20,524 nt of DNA from an uncultured Christensenella sp. (GTDB lineage Bacteria > Bacillota > Clostridia > Christensenellales > UBA3700). The translations under genes and the position numbers were made by a program. Positions 13,930-20,524 of the stretch are shown one piece after another; the stretch's first letter is position 1, and each line of letters begins with the position of its first letter. The stretch lies in NCBI GenBank assembly GCA_910584035.1, contig CAJTZR010000022.1, positions 1 through 20,524 of the forward strand, read 5' to 3'. Below the pieces are notes generated by a model, which saw only the letters and a list, made by a program, of their open reading frames with translations, made no database searches and was not told the origin of the DNA.

Positions 13930-15255
13930 ATGAATATTGTCCTTTATTTTAGTGACCAACAAAGATTTGATACAATTAATGAAAAAGTTACGCCTAATAT
14001 TTATAATATGTTAGATGAGAGTATCTTTATGGATAATTGTTACACAATGCAACCAGTTTGCGGTCCAGCGAGGGCGTGTATTCAAACAGGTGTTTATGCT
14101 AGTGAAAATGATTGTTATATAAATGGCATATCATTGAAAAAAGATGAGGAAAATACTTTAGCAAAATGCTTGAATAAGCAAAACTATAATACCTCTTATA
14201 TTGGTAAATGGCATTTAGCGTCTGATACTGATGGGCATAATCCGCACAATAATTTACAAATAAAAGCAGTACCTAGTGAGCTTAGAGGTGGCTATAATGA
14301 TTATTGGCTAGCAGCAGATTGCTTGGAGTTTACATCTGATATAAATGGTGGGTTCCTTTTTGATAAAAACAATAATAGGGTCGATTTTCAAGGGGTTAGA
14401 AGCGATTGTATAAATAATTTTGCAACTGACTATATAAAAAATTATGATAGCGATAAACCATTTTTCTTAATGGTATCACAGCTTGAACCACACCAACAAA
14501 ATGGTAAGGGCACTTTTCAATGTGTTGAGGGTGAGGATACTCAATTTAAAGATTATCCATATCCTGAAGACTTAGTTGGATTGAATGGTGATTATAAGGC
14601 GGAGTTTGCACATTACCTTGCTTGTTGCAAAAGGCTTGACCAAAACTTTGCAGACTTTATAAAAGCAATGAAGGATAAAGGACTTTGGAATGATACAATT
14701 ATAATTTATACCTCTGACCACGGCTGTCACTTTAAAACACGTAATTTTGAATATAAGCGTTCTTGTCACAATGCAAGCACACATATTCCATTTATTATGA
14801 CTGGTGGTGGACTTGAAAAAATTGAGGCTTGCAAAAAATATATTGGTAAACACTTTGATGGTTTGGTTAGCTTGCTAGATGTTACATCAACTATTTTAGA
14901 TTTTGCAAAAACTCCAATACCTCAAAATTATCGTAGCAAGAGCATTGCTCAAATGTTAGAAAACGATAAGGGTAGAGACCATATCTTTTTGCAGATAAGT
15001 GAATCACAATTAGGTAGAGCTATAATTACAGATAAATATACTTACAGCGTTAAAAAACCTTTTTCACTAGGGCTTCAAAATGCTTCTAGTAAATGGTATA
15101 AGCAAGATTTATTGTATGATAATGAAAAGGATAAAGCTCAACATAAAAATTTAATACATAAATCTGAGTATAGAGAAGTTGCAAAACAACTGAAGGAACT
15201 TTTAATTGAAGATATTCAAAATATTGAGGGAATAAAAGCTAAAATTATTGGTTAA
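13930..15255 (+). CDS. Cytoplasmic formylglycine-type sulfatase
   Basis: The 441-residue protein belongs to the type I sulfatase / alkaline phosphatase superfamily, which hydrolyses sulfate esters. The activation motif is CGPARACIQTG: Cys44 would be converted to formylglycine, with Arg48 next to it. Ala replaces the more usual Ser of CxPSR but still fits the CxPxR pattern. Metal and substrate residues include DQ (9-10), GKWHL (92-96), the histidine in EPH, SDHG (262-265), and the lysine/histidine stretch before THIPFIMTGG. There is no signal peptide, so it should act on imported substrate. An anaerobe would need an anSME-type maturase, which is not in the window. It is the first gene of the operon with the beta-mannosidase, so a sulfated mannoside or N-glycan-like oligosaccharide is a likely, unproven substrate. 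Confidence 0.88.
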   Translation: MNIVLYFSDQQRFDTINEKVTPNIYNMLDESIFMDNCYTMQPVCGPARACIQTGVYASENDCYINGISLKKDEENTLAKCLNKQNYNTSYIGKWHLASDTDGHNPHNNLQIKAVPSELRGGYNDYWLAADCLEFTSDINGGFLFDKNNNRVDFQGVRSDCINNFATDYIKNYDSDKPFFLMVSQLEPHQQNGKGTFQCVEGEDTQFKDYPYPEDLVGLNGDYKAEFAHYLACCKRLDQNFADFIKAMKDKGLWNDTIIIYTSDHGCHFKTRNFEYKRSCHNASTHIPFIMTGGGLEKIEACKKYIGKHFDGLVSLLDVTSTILDFAKTPIPQNYRSKSIAQMLENDKGRDHIFLQISESQLGRAIITDKYTYSVKKPFSLGLQNASSKWYKQDLLYDNEKDKAQHKNLIHKSEYREVAKQLKELLIEDIQNIEGIKAKIIG

Positions 15256-15411
15256 TTAATGACGATAATTGATAATCAATTGTTTTTGCAATAAGATAAT
15301 TAAGCAAGGTTTTTTACTTTATTATTAATTGGGTTAAAAACTAAATTTATTAAAATTGACAATTGATAAAAAAATAAAACAAATCAAAATTATAAATATG
15401 AGGTGTTGATT
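15256..15411. promoter_or_regulatory. Gap between sulfatase and mannosidase genes with a 15-bp palindrome
   Basis: AATTGAT-A-ATCAATT (15267-15281) is a perfect palindrome 12 nt after the sulfatase stop, and AATTGATAA recurs at 15361-15369, next to a TTGACA at 15356-15361. No good -10 follows the TTGACA. The palindrome is followed by GTTTTTG, so it may act as a weak attenuator or an operator that lowers expression of the downstream genes. Confidence 0.35.
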
Positions 15412-17976
15412 ATGAAATTTTGTTTAAATGGTGAATGGCGTTTTAGACAAGTTGAAAACAACGAGTGGTATAACGCAACAGTTCCAGGATGTAACTATCT
15501 TGATTTATTGGATAACAATTTGATTATCGACCCATTTTACGGTACTAATGAAAAGGACTTGTATTGGGTGAGTGAAAAAGATTGGGAATACACAAAAAAA
15601 TTCACTTTAACAAAAGAGATTTTAAGCTCTGAAAAAATTAATCTTGTATGCAAATGCTTGGATACAATTTGTGATATTTTCGTAAACGGAAATTTAGTTG
15701 GTAAAGGTGAAAATCATCATATTTGCTACAAGTTTGATGTTAAGCAATATGTAAAGGCGGAAAATGAAATTAAAATTAGATTTTATTCTCCGGTTAAATA
15801 TGTGCTTGAAAAGCAAAAGCAAGAAACTACACCCGCAAACTGCAATGGCTTGAATGGTATTCCACATATCCGTAAACCACAATGCCATTTTGGTTGGGAC
15901 TGGGGTCCAATTTTGACACCAAGCGGTATAAGCGGTGATATTTATGTGGAAGGCTTAAATGTCGCAAATTTAAACAATGTTTTAATTAATCAAACACACA
16001 ATGAAGGCAATGTAAAACTTTCAATTACTACAATTATTGACAATTACAACAAATTTGGTGTTGAGTGTGGTGTAAAAGTTTACTCACCACAAGGCAAACT
16101 AATTTATGAAAATAAAAATGAGTGTGTGGAAAAATTTGCTGTTGAGTTTGATGTTGATAAACCAGAACTTTGGTGGATAAAAGATATCTCTGGCACTGAA
16201 AAGCAACCTCTATACACTGTTGAGGTGCAACTATTTAGTGACGGAAATGTCATTGACGAAAAAACTCAAAAGATTGGTTTGCGTACAATAAAAATCAATC
16301 AAGAGCGTGATAAGTATGGTAAAAACTTCCAGTTTGTATTGAATGGCGAGCCAATCTTTGCAAAAGGTGCTAACTGGATTCCGTCAGATACTTTTGTAAA
16401 TAGAACAAGCAAAGAAAAACTTGAGTATTATATAAAATCTGCTAGTGACTGCAACTTTAATATGATTAGAGTTTGGGGCGGTGGCTATTATGAAAGTGAT
16501 GAGTTTTACGACTTGTGTGACGAATATGGTATTATCGTATGGCAAGACTTTGCATTTGCTTGTCAACCATATCCATTCTTTATAGACACTTTTAGGGACA
16601 ATGTACTTAAAGAGGTGGAATATCAAGTACTACGTTTACGCAACCACGCAAGTTTAGGTGTATGGTGCGGTAATAATGAGATTGAGCTTATGGCTATCGC
16701 TTGGAAATTACGTACTGACTATGTAGCGTGGACTGAAAAATTCTTTTGGGACATCTTGCCAGAAGCTGTTAATAGATTTGATAAAAATACACCTTATATT
16801 GCTGGTACACCAGTCGGCATTGAACATAACGTTGGTTTTTCTAGCGACAATGTTGGTGATACGCATTTGTGGGCAGTATGGCACGGCTTGAAACCTATGA
16901 CATACTATCGTACTCGCATGACAAGATTTTGTAGCGAGTTCGGTTTTGAGAGTTTGCCAGATATTAAAACTATCCAAACTTATGCAAAACCAGAAGATTA
17001 CTCACTAACAAGCGAGGTGTTCACAAACCACCAAAAATGTGCAAGTGGTAATATGAAAATGGCTTTCTATATCGCATCACGTTTTAGATTGCCAAAGAAA
17101 TTTGAGGACTATATTTATTTGTCACAAATTTGTGAGCAAGAATGTATTAGAGATGCTACAGAGCATTGGCGTAGACATAAGGGCAGATGTAACGGCTCAC
17201 TATTTTGGCAGTACAATGATTGTTGGCCAGTATGTTCTTGGTCAAGTGTTGACTATTATGGTAACTTTAAAGCGTTACAATACACATCAAAACACTTCTT
17301 TGCACCAATTATGCTATCAATTGAGGATACTAAAAAGCAACTTGATTTGTACTTAGTAAATGATAGCCTAAAGAGTGGCAAGTGTGAAATTGATTACAAA
17401 TTATGCGACTTTGAAGGTCACGTTGTTAAACATAACCAAATTGAGTGTGAAATGATTGCAAATTCCTCAGTACTTGTAAAAACAATTACTATGGAAGAGC
17501 TAAAAAGCCAAGATATGCCTTATAACTTAAAAGATTATGTTTTTGTAGCTGACTTGATTATAGACGGCGAAGTTGTATCACACAAAACACTATTGTTTAA
17601 TAAGGAAAAGAATTTGAATTTACCTGTTGTTACTATTAATTCTGAAATAGTTGTAAATGACGGCAAAGCACAAATCACCTTGACTGCGGATAAATTCACA
17701 AGACTTGTTAGATTACATTCAAAAACAATTACAGCCCCATTCAGCGATAACTATTTTGATATTTTGCCAAATGAGCAAAAGGTTATTACTTGGGAGTGTG
17801 GCGATATGACAGCAGAGCAAATCAAGGAGGACTTAGTTATCTCAAGCGTTTGCGATGTTGAGCCAAAAGGTTCAAAATTTAGTGATAATCTATTTAGAGC
17901 AAAAGTATTTATGATACCTATTAACTTTGGTAACTGGATGTATTACAGCACTTTAAAAAAGACAATAAAAGTTTAA
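15412..17976 (+). CDS. Beta-mannosidase, glycoside hydrolase family 2
   Basis: The 854-residue enzyme should release mannose from the non-reducing end of beta-mannosides by a retaining mechanism. The N-terminal sugar-binding domain has the mannosidase pattern of WYNATVPGC, LIIDPFYGTNEKDLYWV and DWEYTKKF. The immunoglobulin-like domain follows. The catalytic barrel starts at about residue 310 with AKGANWIPSD, then MIRVWGGGYYE, WQDFAFAC and CGNNE, with the acid/base Glu423; SEFGFESLP holds the nucleophile Glu509. These lengths and motifs fit beta-mannosidase rather than beta-galactosidase or glucuronidase. No signal peptide is present. I chose the ATG at 15412 because GAGGTG (15400-15405) sits 6 nt before it; upstream GTG and TTG codons overlap that site. 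The kinase gene begins 12 nt after the stop. Confidence 0.93.
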   Translation: MKFCLNGEWRFRQVENNEWYNATVPGCNYLDLLDNNLIIDPFYGTNEKDLYWVSEKDWEYTKKFTLTKEILSSEKINLVCKCLDTICDIFVNGNLVGKGENHHICYKFDVKQYVKAENEIKIRFYSPVKYVLEKQKQETTPANCNGLNGIPHIRKPQCHFGWDWGPILTPSGISGDIYVEGLNVANLNNVLINQTHNEGNVKLSITTIIDNYNKFGVECGVKVYSPQGKLIYENKNECVEKFAVEFDVDKPELWWIKDISGTEKQPLYTVEVQLFSDGNVIDEKTQKIGLRTIKINQERDKYGKNFQFVLNGEPIFAKGANWIPSDTFVNRTSKEKLEYYIKSASDCNFNMIRVWGGGYYESDEFYDLCDEYGIIVWQDFAFACQPYPFFIDTFRDNVLKEVEYQVLRLRNHASLGVWCGNNEIELMAIAWKLRTDYVAWTEKFFWDILPEAVNRFDKNTPYIAGTPVGIEHNVGFSSDNVGDTHLWAVWHGLKPMTYYRTRMTRFCSEFGFESLPDIKTIQTYAKPEDYSLTSEVFTNHQKCASGNMKMAFYIASRFRLPKKFEDYIYLSQICEQECIRDATEHWRRHKGRCNGSLFWQYNDCWPVCSWSSVDYYGNFKALQYTSKHFFAPIMLSIEDTKKQLDLYLVNDSLKSGKCEIDYKLCDFEGHVVKHNQIECEMIANSSVLVKTITMEELKSQDMPYNLKDYVFVADLIIDGEVVSHKTLLFNKEKNLNLPVVTINSEIVVNDGKAQITLTADKFTRLVRLHSKTITAPFSDNYFDILPNEQKVITWECGDMTAEQIKEDLVISSVCDVEPKGSKFSDNLFRAKVFMIPINFGNWMYYSTLKKTIKV

Positions 17977-17987
17977 AAGAGGTTATA

Positions 17988-18926
17988 ATGAATAAAGTTG
18001 TTTGTATTGGAGAGAGTTTAATTGACTTTATGCCTACTGGTGAGGAACTCACTTTTCAAGCCAAAGCTGGTGGTGCACCAAGCAATGTTTGTGCTTGTAT
18101 CGCAAAGCTAGGCGGTGTAGGTTGCTATTTAGGCAAACTAAGTGAAGATATTTTTTCAAGATTTTTGCTTAAAAATATGCAAAAGTATGGCGTTAACACT
18201 GACTATACAATTATAGATAAAAATTGTCAAACTGCACTTGCATTTGTATCTCACGATGAAAATGGGGATAGGGAATTTAATTTTTACCGCAAACAAAGTT
18301 GTGACTTAATGCTAGATAAATCTGAAATTCCGTCAGATATACTAAAAGAGGGCGACATTTTACACTTTTGTTCTGTAGGACTAGTGGAGTCACCATCAAA
18401 GTATGCACATATTCGTAGTATTGAGCTTGCCAAAGCCAATAATTGTATTGTGTCTTTTGATGTGAATGTTCGTGAAAGACTTTGGGATAATATCCAAAAT
18501 TGCGTAAATACAATTAAGGAATTTTTGGTTTATGCGGATATTGTTAAAGTAACAGATGAGGAACTTGTCTTGCTTACAAATATTAAAGACGAAAAGCAAG
18601 CAATAAGTAGCATTTTTGACATTGCAAAAAATAGCAAACTTTTGATTGTTACAAAAGGTGGTGCTGGTGCAATCGTTTATGATAGACAAGGTAACAGCTA
18701 TTTTAGCAAAGCAGCCGATGTCAAAGTTGTGGATACTACTGGTGCTGGCGATTGTTTTATTGGTTGCATTTTGTACAAATTGAATATTGGCGAAGCAAAA
18801 CTTACTATAAACGACATTAAAGATGCTATGGACTTTGCAAGCTTGGGTTGTGGTGTAGTAATAGGTAAAAAAGGTGCAATCGAATCAATGCCAACATTGG
18901 ACGATATTGCAAAATTAAAAGTATAA
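17988..18926 (+). CDS. PfkB-family sugar kinase, fructokinase-like, possibly a mannokinase
   Basis: A 312-residue ribokinase-family enzyme that phosphorylates a sugar with ATP. It shows CIGESLIDFMP at the start, GGAPSN (28-33) and AKLGG for sugar binding, FNFYR, VSFDVNVRERLW, VTDEE, and the C-terminal signature DTTGAGD (249-255), with the catalytic base Asp255 and the anion hole. By motif pattern it resembles bacterial fructokinases (ScrK type). Its position between a beta-mannosidase and mannose-6-phosphate isomerase suggests that the working substrate is mannose, giving mannose-6-phosphate; this is inferred from context. It is preceded by AAAAGAGG and lies 14 nt before manA. Confidence 0.87.
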   Translation: MNKVVCIGESLIDFMPTGEELTFQAKAGGAPSNVCACIAKLGGVGCYLGKLSEDIFSRFLLKNMQKYGVNTDYTIIDKNCQTALAFVSHDENGDREFNFYRKQSCDLMLDKSEIPSDILKEGDILHFCSVGLVESPSKYAHIRSIELAKANNCIVSFDVNVRERLWDNIQNCVNTIKEFLVYADIVKVTDEELVLLTNIKDEKQAISSIFDIAKNSKLLIVTKGGAGAIVYDRQGNSYFSKAADVKVVDTTGAGDCFIGCILYKLNIGEAKLTINDIKDAMDFASLGCGVVIGKKGAIESMPTLDDIAKLKV

Positions 18927-18940
18927 TTGTGAGGTGTGTT

Positions 18941-19993
18941 ATGGATAAAAAGAAACTTGCGAGCGAACCATTGTTTTTTGACTTAAACAGAGTTTTCAGA
19001 ATTTACTTAGGTGGTTTGCAATATGCCGAACTACGTGGCGAAAAGGCAGAGGATACTTTGTTCCCCGAAGAATGGATTGCTAGTAAAGTAAAGGCAATCA
19101 ATCCAAAATACTTTGGTAAGCGTGACGGCGTGTCTGTTATCAAAGGTACAGATATTTTTTTTGACGACTTTTTGGAAGAACAAAAGGAACTTTTGCTTGG
19201 TAATAGAAAATATGACTGCTTGGTAAAATATTTAGATAGTGCAATAAGGCTACCAGTTCAAGTACACCCAACAAAAGATTTTTCTAAAAAATATTTCAAT
19301 AGTGAGTACGGCAAAACAGAGGCGTGGCTTGTAATAGCAACACGACCAAATGCTAAAATTTATTTTGGCTTTAATCAATATGTGGGTAAAGATAAATTCT
19401 CTAAACTTGAGGAAGAGAGTTTGGAAAACAAAGATGTAATGCGTACTATATTGAATGGCGTTGATGCTCACGTTGGCGATATGTATCTAATACCAGGTGG
19501 ACTTATCCACGCAATCGGTGAAGGTTGTACTATTGTAGAGGTTCAAGAACCAACTGACTTTACTATCCAACCAGAAAATTGGTGCGGTGATTACAAAATC
19601 AGTGAGGAAGAAAAATATATCGGCTTGGACAAGTCAACAGCATTGGACTGCTTTGATTACAATTTAGTAGGTGAAAAAGCAATTAACCTTGCGAAAATCG
19701 TACCTAAAATTGCAATCGATACGCAAACATATGTTAAAGAGCAGTTGATTACATATGACGATACTACTTGTTTTGCAGAAAATAGACATATATTAAAAGG
19801 CGGTAGCTTTGTAATGGACTACGCTCCAAGTGTGTATATTTGCCTAGAGGGTGAAGCTGTTATTAAAGGTGAAAACTACAGTAAAAAGATTGGAAAAGGT
19901 GACTATTTCTTCTTACCATACATTGCAGAGGGCAAGTTTACAGTAGAAGGTAATGCTGTATTAATTGAATGCCTACCAAGTAAGCAAGATTAG
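18941..19993 (+). CDS. manA: Mannose-6-phosphate isomerase, class I
   Basis: A zinc-dependent cupin-type isomerase that converts mannose-6-phosphate to fructose-6-phosphate for glycolysis. The 350 residues contain the metal-binding sites QVHP (His109), YGKTEAW (Glu127) and PGGLIHAIG (His190), and the long stretch TIVEVQEPTDFT. The C-terminal cupin part has EGEAVIKG and GKGDYFFLP. Length is close to the roughly 315-residue Gram-positive form plus an extended N-terminus. I chose the ATG at 18941, since GAGGTG (18931-18936) lies 4 nt before it; an in-frame GTG at 18929 would overlap that site. It is the last gene of the sulfatase-mannosidase operon and completes the path from mannoside to central metabolism. 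Confidence 0.94.
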   Translation: MDKKKLASEPLFFDLNRVFRIYLGGLQYAELRGEKAEDTLFPEEWIASKVKAINPKYFGKRDGVSVIKGTDIFFDDFLEEQKELLLGNRKYDCLVKYLDSAIRLPVQVHPTKDFSKKYFNSEYGKTEAWLVIATRPNAKIYFGFNQYVGKDKFSKLEEESLENKDVMRTILNGVDAHVGDMYLIPGGLIHAIGEGCTIVEVQEPTDFTIQPENWCGDYKISEEEKYIGLDKSTALDCFDYNLVGEKAINLAKIVPKIAIDTQTYVKEQLITYDDTTCFAENRHILKGGSFVMDYAPSVYICLEGEAVIKGENYSKKIGKGDYFFLPYIAEGKFTVEGNAVLIECLPSKQD

Positions 19994-20210
19994 TTTTAAA
20001 CTAATTTTTAATTAAAAAATAATTATTGAATATTATATCTAAATAGAATACAAAATATCAAAAAATATGTTTATTATTAAGTATGTAAAAATGCAAATCT
20101 GCATTTATTTGTAAATAACAATTTAACTTAAGATTGATTTTTTTTGATAAAAAATTATTTGTATTTTGTGTGTTTAGATTTAATTTAAGTAAATATTAAT
20201 GTAATACATC

Positions 20211-20238
20211 AAAGCGACTTTATGTCGCTTGTTTTTTA
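20211..20238 (+). terminator. Rho-independent terminator of the sulfatase-mannosidase operon
   Basis: AAGCGAC (20212-20218) pairs with GTCGCTT (20224-20230) around a 5-nt loop, followed by GTTTTTTA. It is about 220 nt after manA, so the transcript has a long 3' tail unless an earlier stop exists. Confidence 0.8.
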
Positions 20239-20403
20239 TAGTTTTTTTAATTAATAAAGCTATTGATTGTTGACAATTTGATTTTTTTAATTGTTTGATA
20301 AAAATTTCAAAATTGACCTATAGTAATGAATTAAATAAAAAAATATTTTTATACAAATAAATTATTTGATAATTTGTGGACAATATTCATAATGTGTAAA
20401 AAA

Positions 20404-20431
20404 TGTCAAAAAAAGTATACCTTTTTTGACA
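20404..20431. repeat. Inverted repeat with a GTATAC centre, possible minus-strand terminator
   Basis: TGTC followed by seven A and G (20404-20415) faces C, six T and GACA (20421-20431) across TATAC. Read on the minus strand the stem is followed by TTTTTTAC, so it could end a minus-strand gene located beyond the right edge. The symmetric TGTCAA/TTGACA arms could also be a regulator site. Confidence 0.45.
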
Positions 20432-20460
20432 CTTTATTTTAATGGCAATTTTTAATGAAA

Positions 20461-20489
20461 TTGTAATATTTATGTAATAATTTTATAGT
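20461..20489 (+). promoter_or_regulatory. Possible promoter reading out of the right edge
   Basis: TTGTAA (20461-20466) and TATAGT (20484-20489) have a 17-nt spacer, matching the consensus at 4/6 and 5/6 positions. A 6-bp inverted repeat, TATACA-CCTTT-TGTATA (20504-20520), lies just downstream. In such AT-rich DNA this can arise by chance. Confidence 0.3.
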
Positions 20490-20524
20490 TTTGATAAATA
20501 TATTATACACCTTTTGTATACTTT

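Larger units (their letters stand above)
19994..20524. other. Intergenic region at the right end of the window
   Basis: About 530 nt of very AT-rich DNA without a recognisable gene. It contains the operon terminator (20211-20238), inverted repeats at 20404-20431 and 20504-20520, an isolated TTGACA at 20270-20275 without a matching -10, and a possible outward promoter at 20461-20489. Confidence 0.6.

Noticed and set aside
13774..13962. 62-codon minus-strand ORF rich in Tyr, Phe and Ile
   Set aside because: It overlaps the sulfatase promoter and start and has the composition expected from translating AT-rich non-coding DNA; no ribosome site or family pattern.
13930..15255. Phosphonate monoester hydrolase or phosphoglycerate-mutase-like identity for the sulfatase
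   Set aside because: The CxPxR activation motif and the GKWHL and SDHG motifs fit sulfatases better, and the operon context is carbohydrate use; residual doubt on substrate remains.

Overview
The window reads as chromosomal DNA of a low-GC, probably strictly anaerobic Bacillota (Clostridia-like, gut or rumen type). Support for this: strongly AT-rich intergenic DNA, purine-rich Shine-Dalgarno sites (AGGAGG, GAGGTG), consensus TTGACA/TATAAT promoters, rho-independent hairpins with T tails, TGA used as stop, a GTP-type PEP carboxykinase and cytoplasmic glycan-degrading enzymes. I cannot name a genus. No tRNA, rRNA, CRISPR array, transposase or integrase was seen.

Left part (1-4330). The window opens in the last two ankyrin repeats of a truncated gene, followed by a strong terminator. 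A minus-strand lipoprotein of the DUF4874/DUF4832 type stands back to back with a plus-strand XRE-family regulator that has a long C-terminal region I do not recognise; each has its own promoter. A HAD phosphatase follows, with a perfect 12-bp inverted repeat around its promoter.

Middle (4636-10120). This is an aromatic amino acid operon: aroE, aroK, aroQ (type II dehydroquinase), an aroB-aroA fusion, aroC and a monofunctional AroQ-class chorismate mutase. The genes overlap by 4-20 nt except for a 220-nt gap before the fusion gene. Together they carry DAHP to prephenate; only DAHP synthase is missing from the window. The fused 3-dehydroquinate synthase / EPSP synthase has the same domain order as the N-terminal half of the fungal AROM protein and is the most unusual gene here. 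A monocistronic GTP-dependent PEP carboxykinase (pckG) follows, with its own promoter and terminator and codon use that suggests high expression.

Right part (12525-19993). This is a carbohydrate-use cluster. A minus-strand HSL-type esterase diverges from a four-gene plus-strand operon encoding a formylglycine-type sulfatase, a GH2 beta-mannosidase, a PfkB sugar kinase and class I mannose-6-phosphate isomerase. None has a signal peptide. The simplest reading is a cytoplasmic route in which imported sulfated (perhaps acylated) beta-mannosides are desulfated, hydrolysed to mannose, phosphorylated and isomerised to fructose-6-phosphate. No transporter, regulator or sulfatase-maturase is in view. 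The last 530 nt hold a terminator, two inverted repeats and a possible outward promoter, but no gene.
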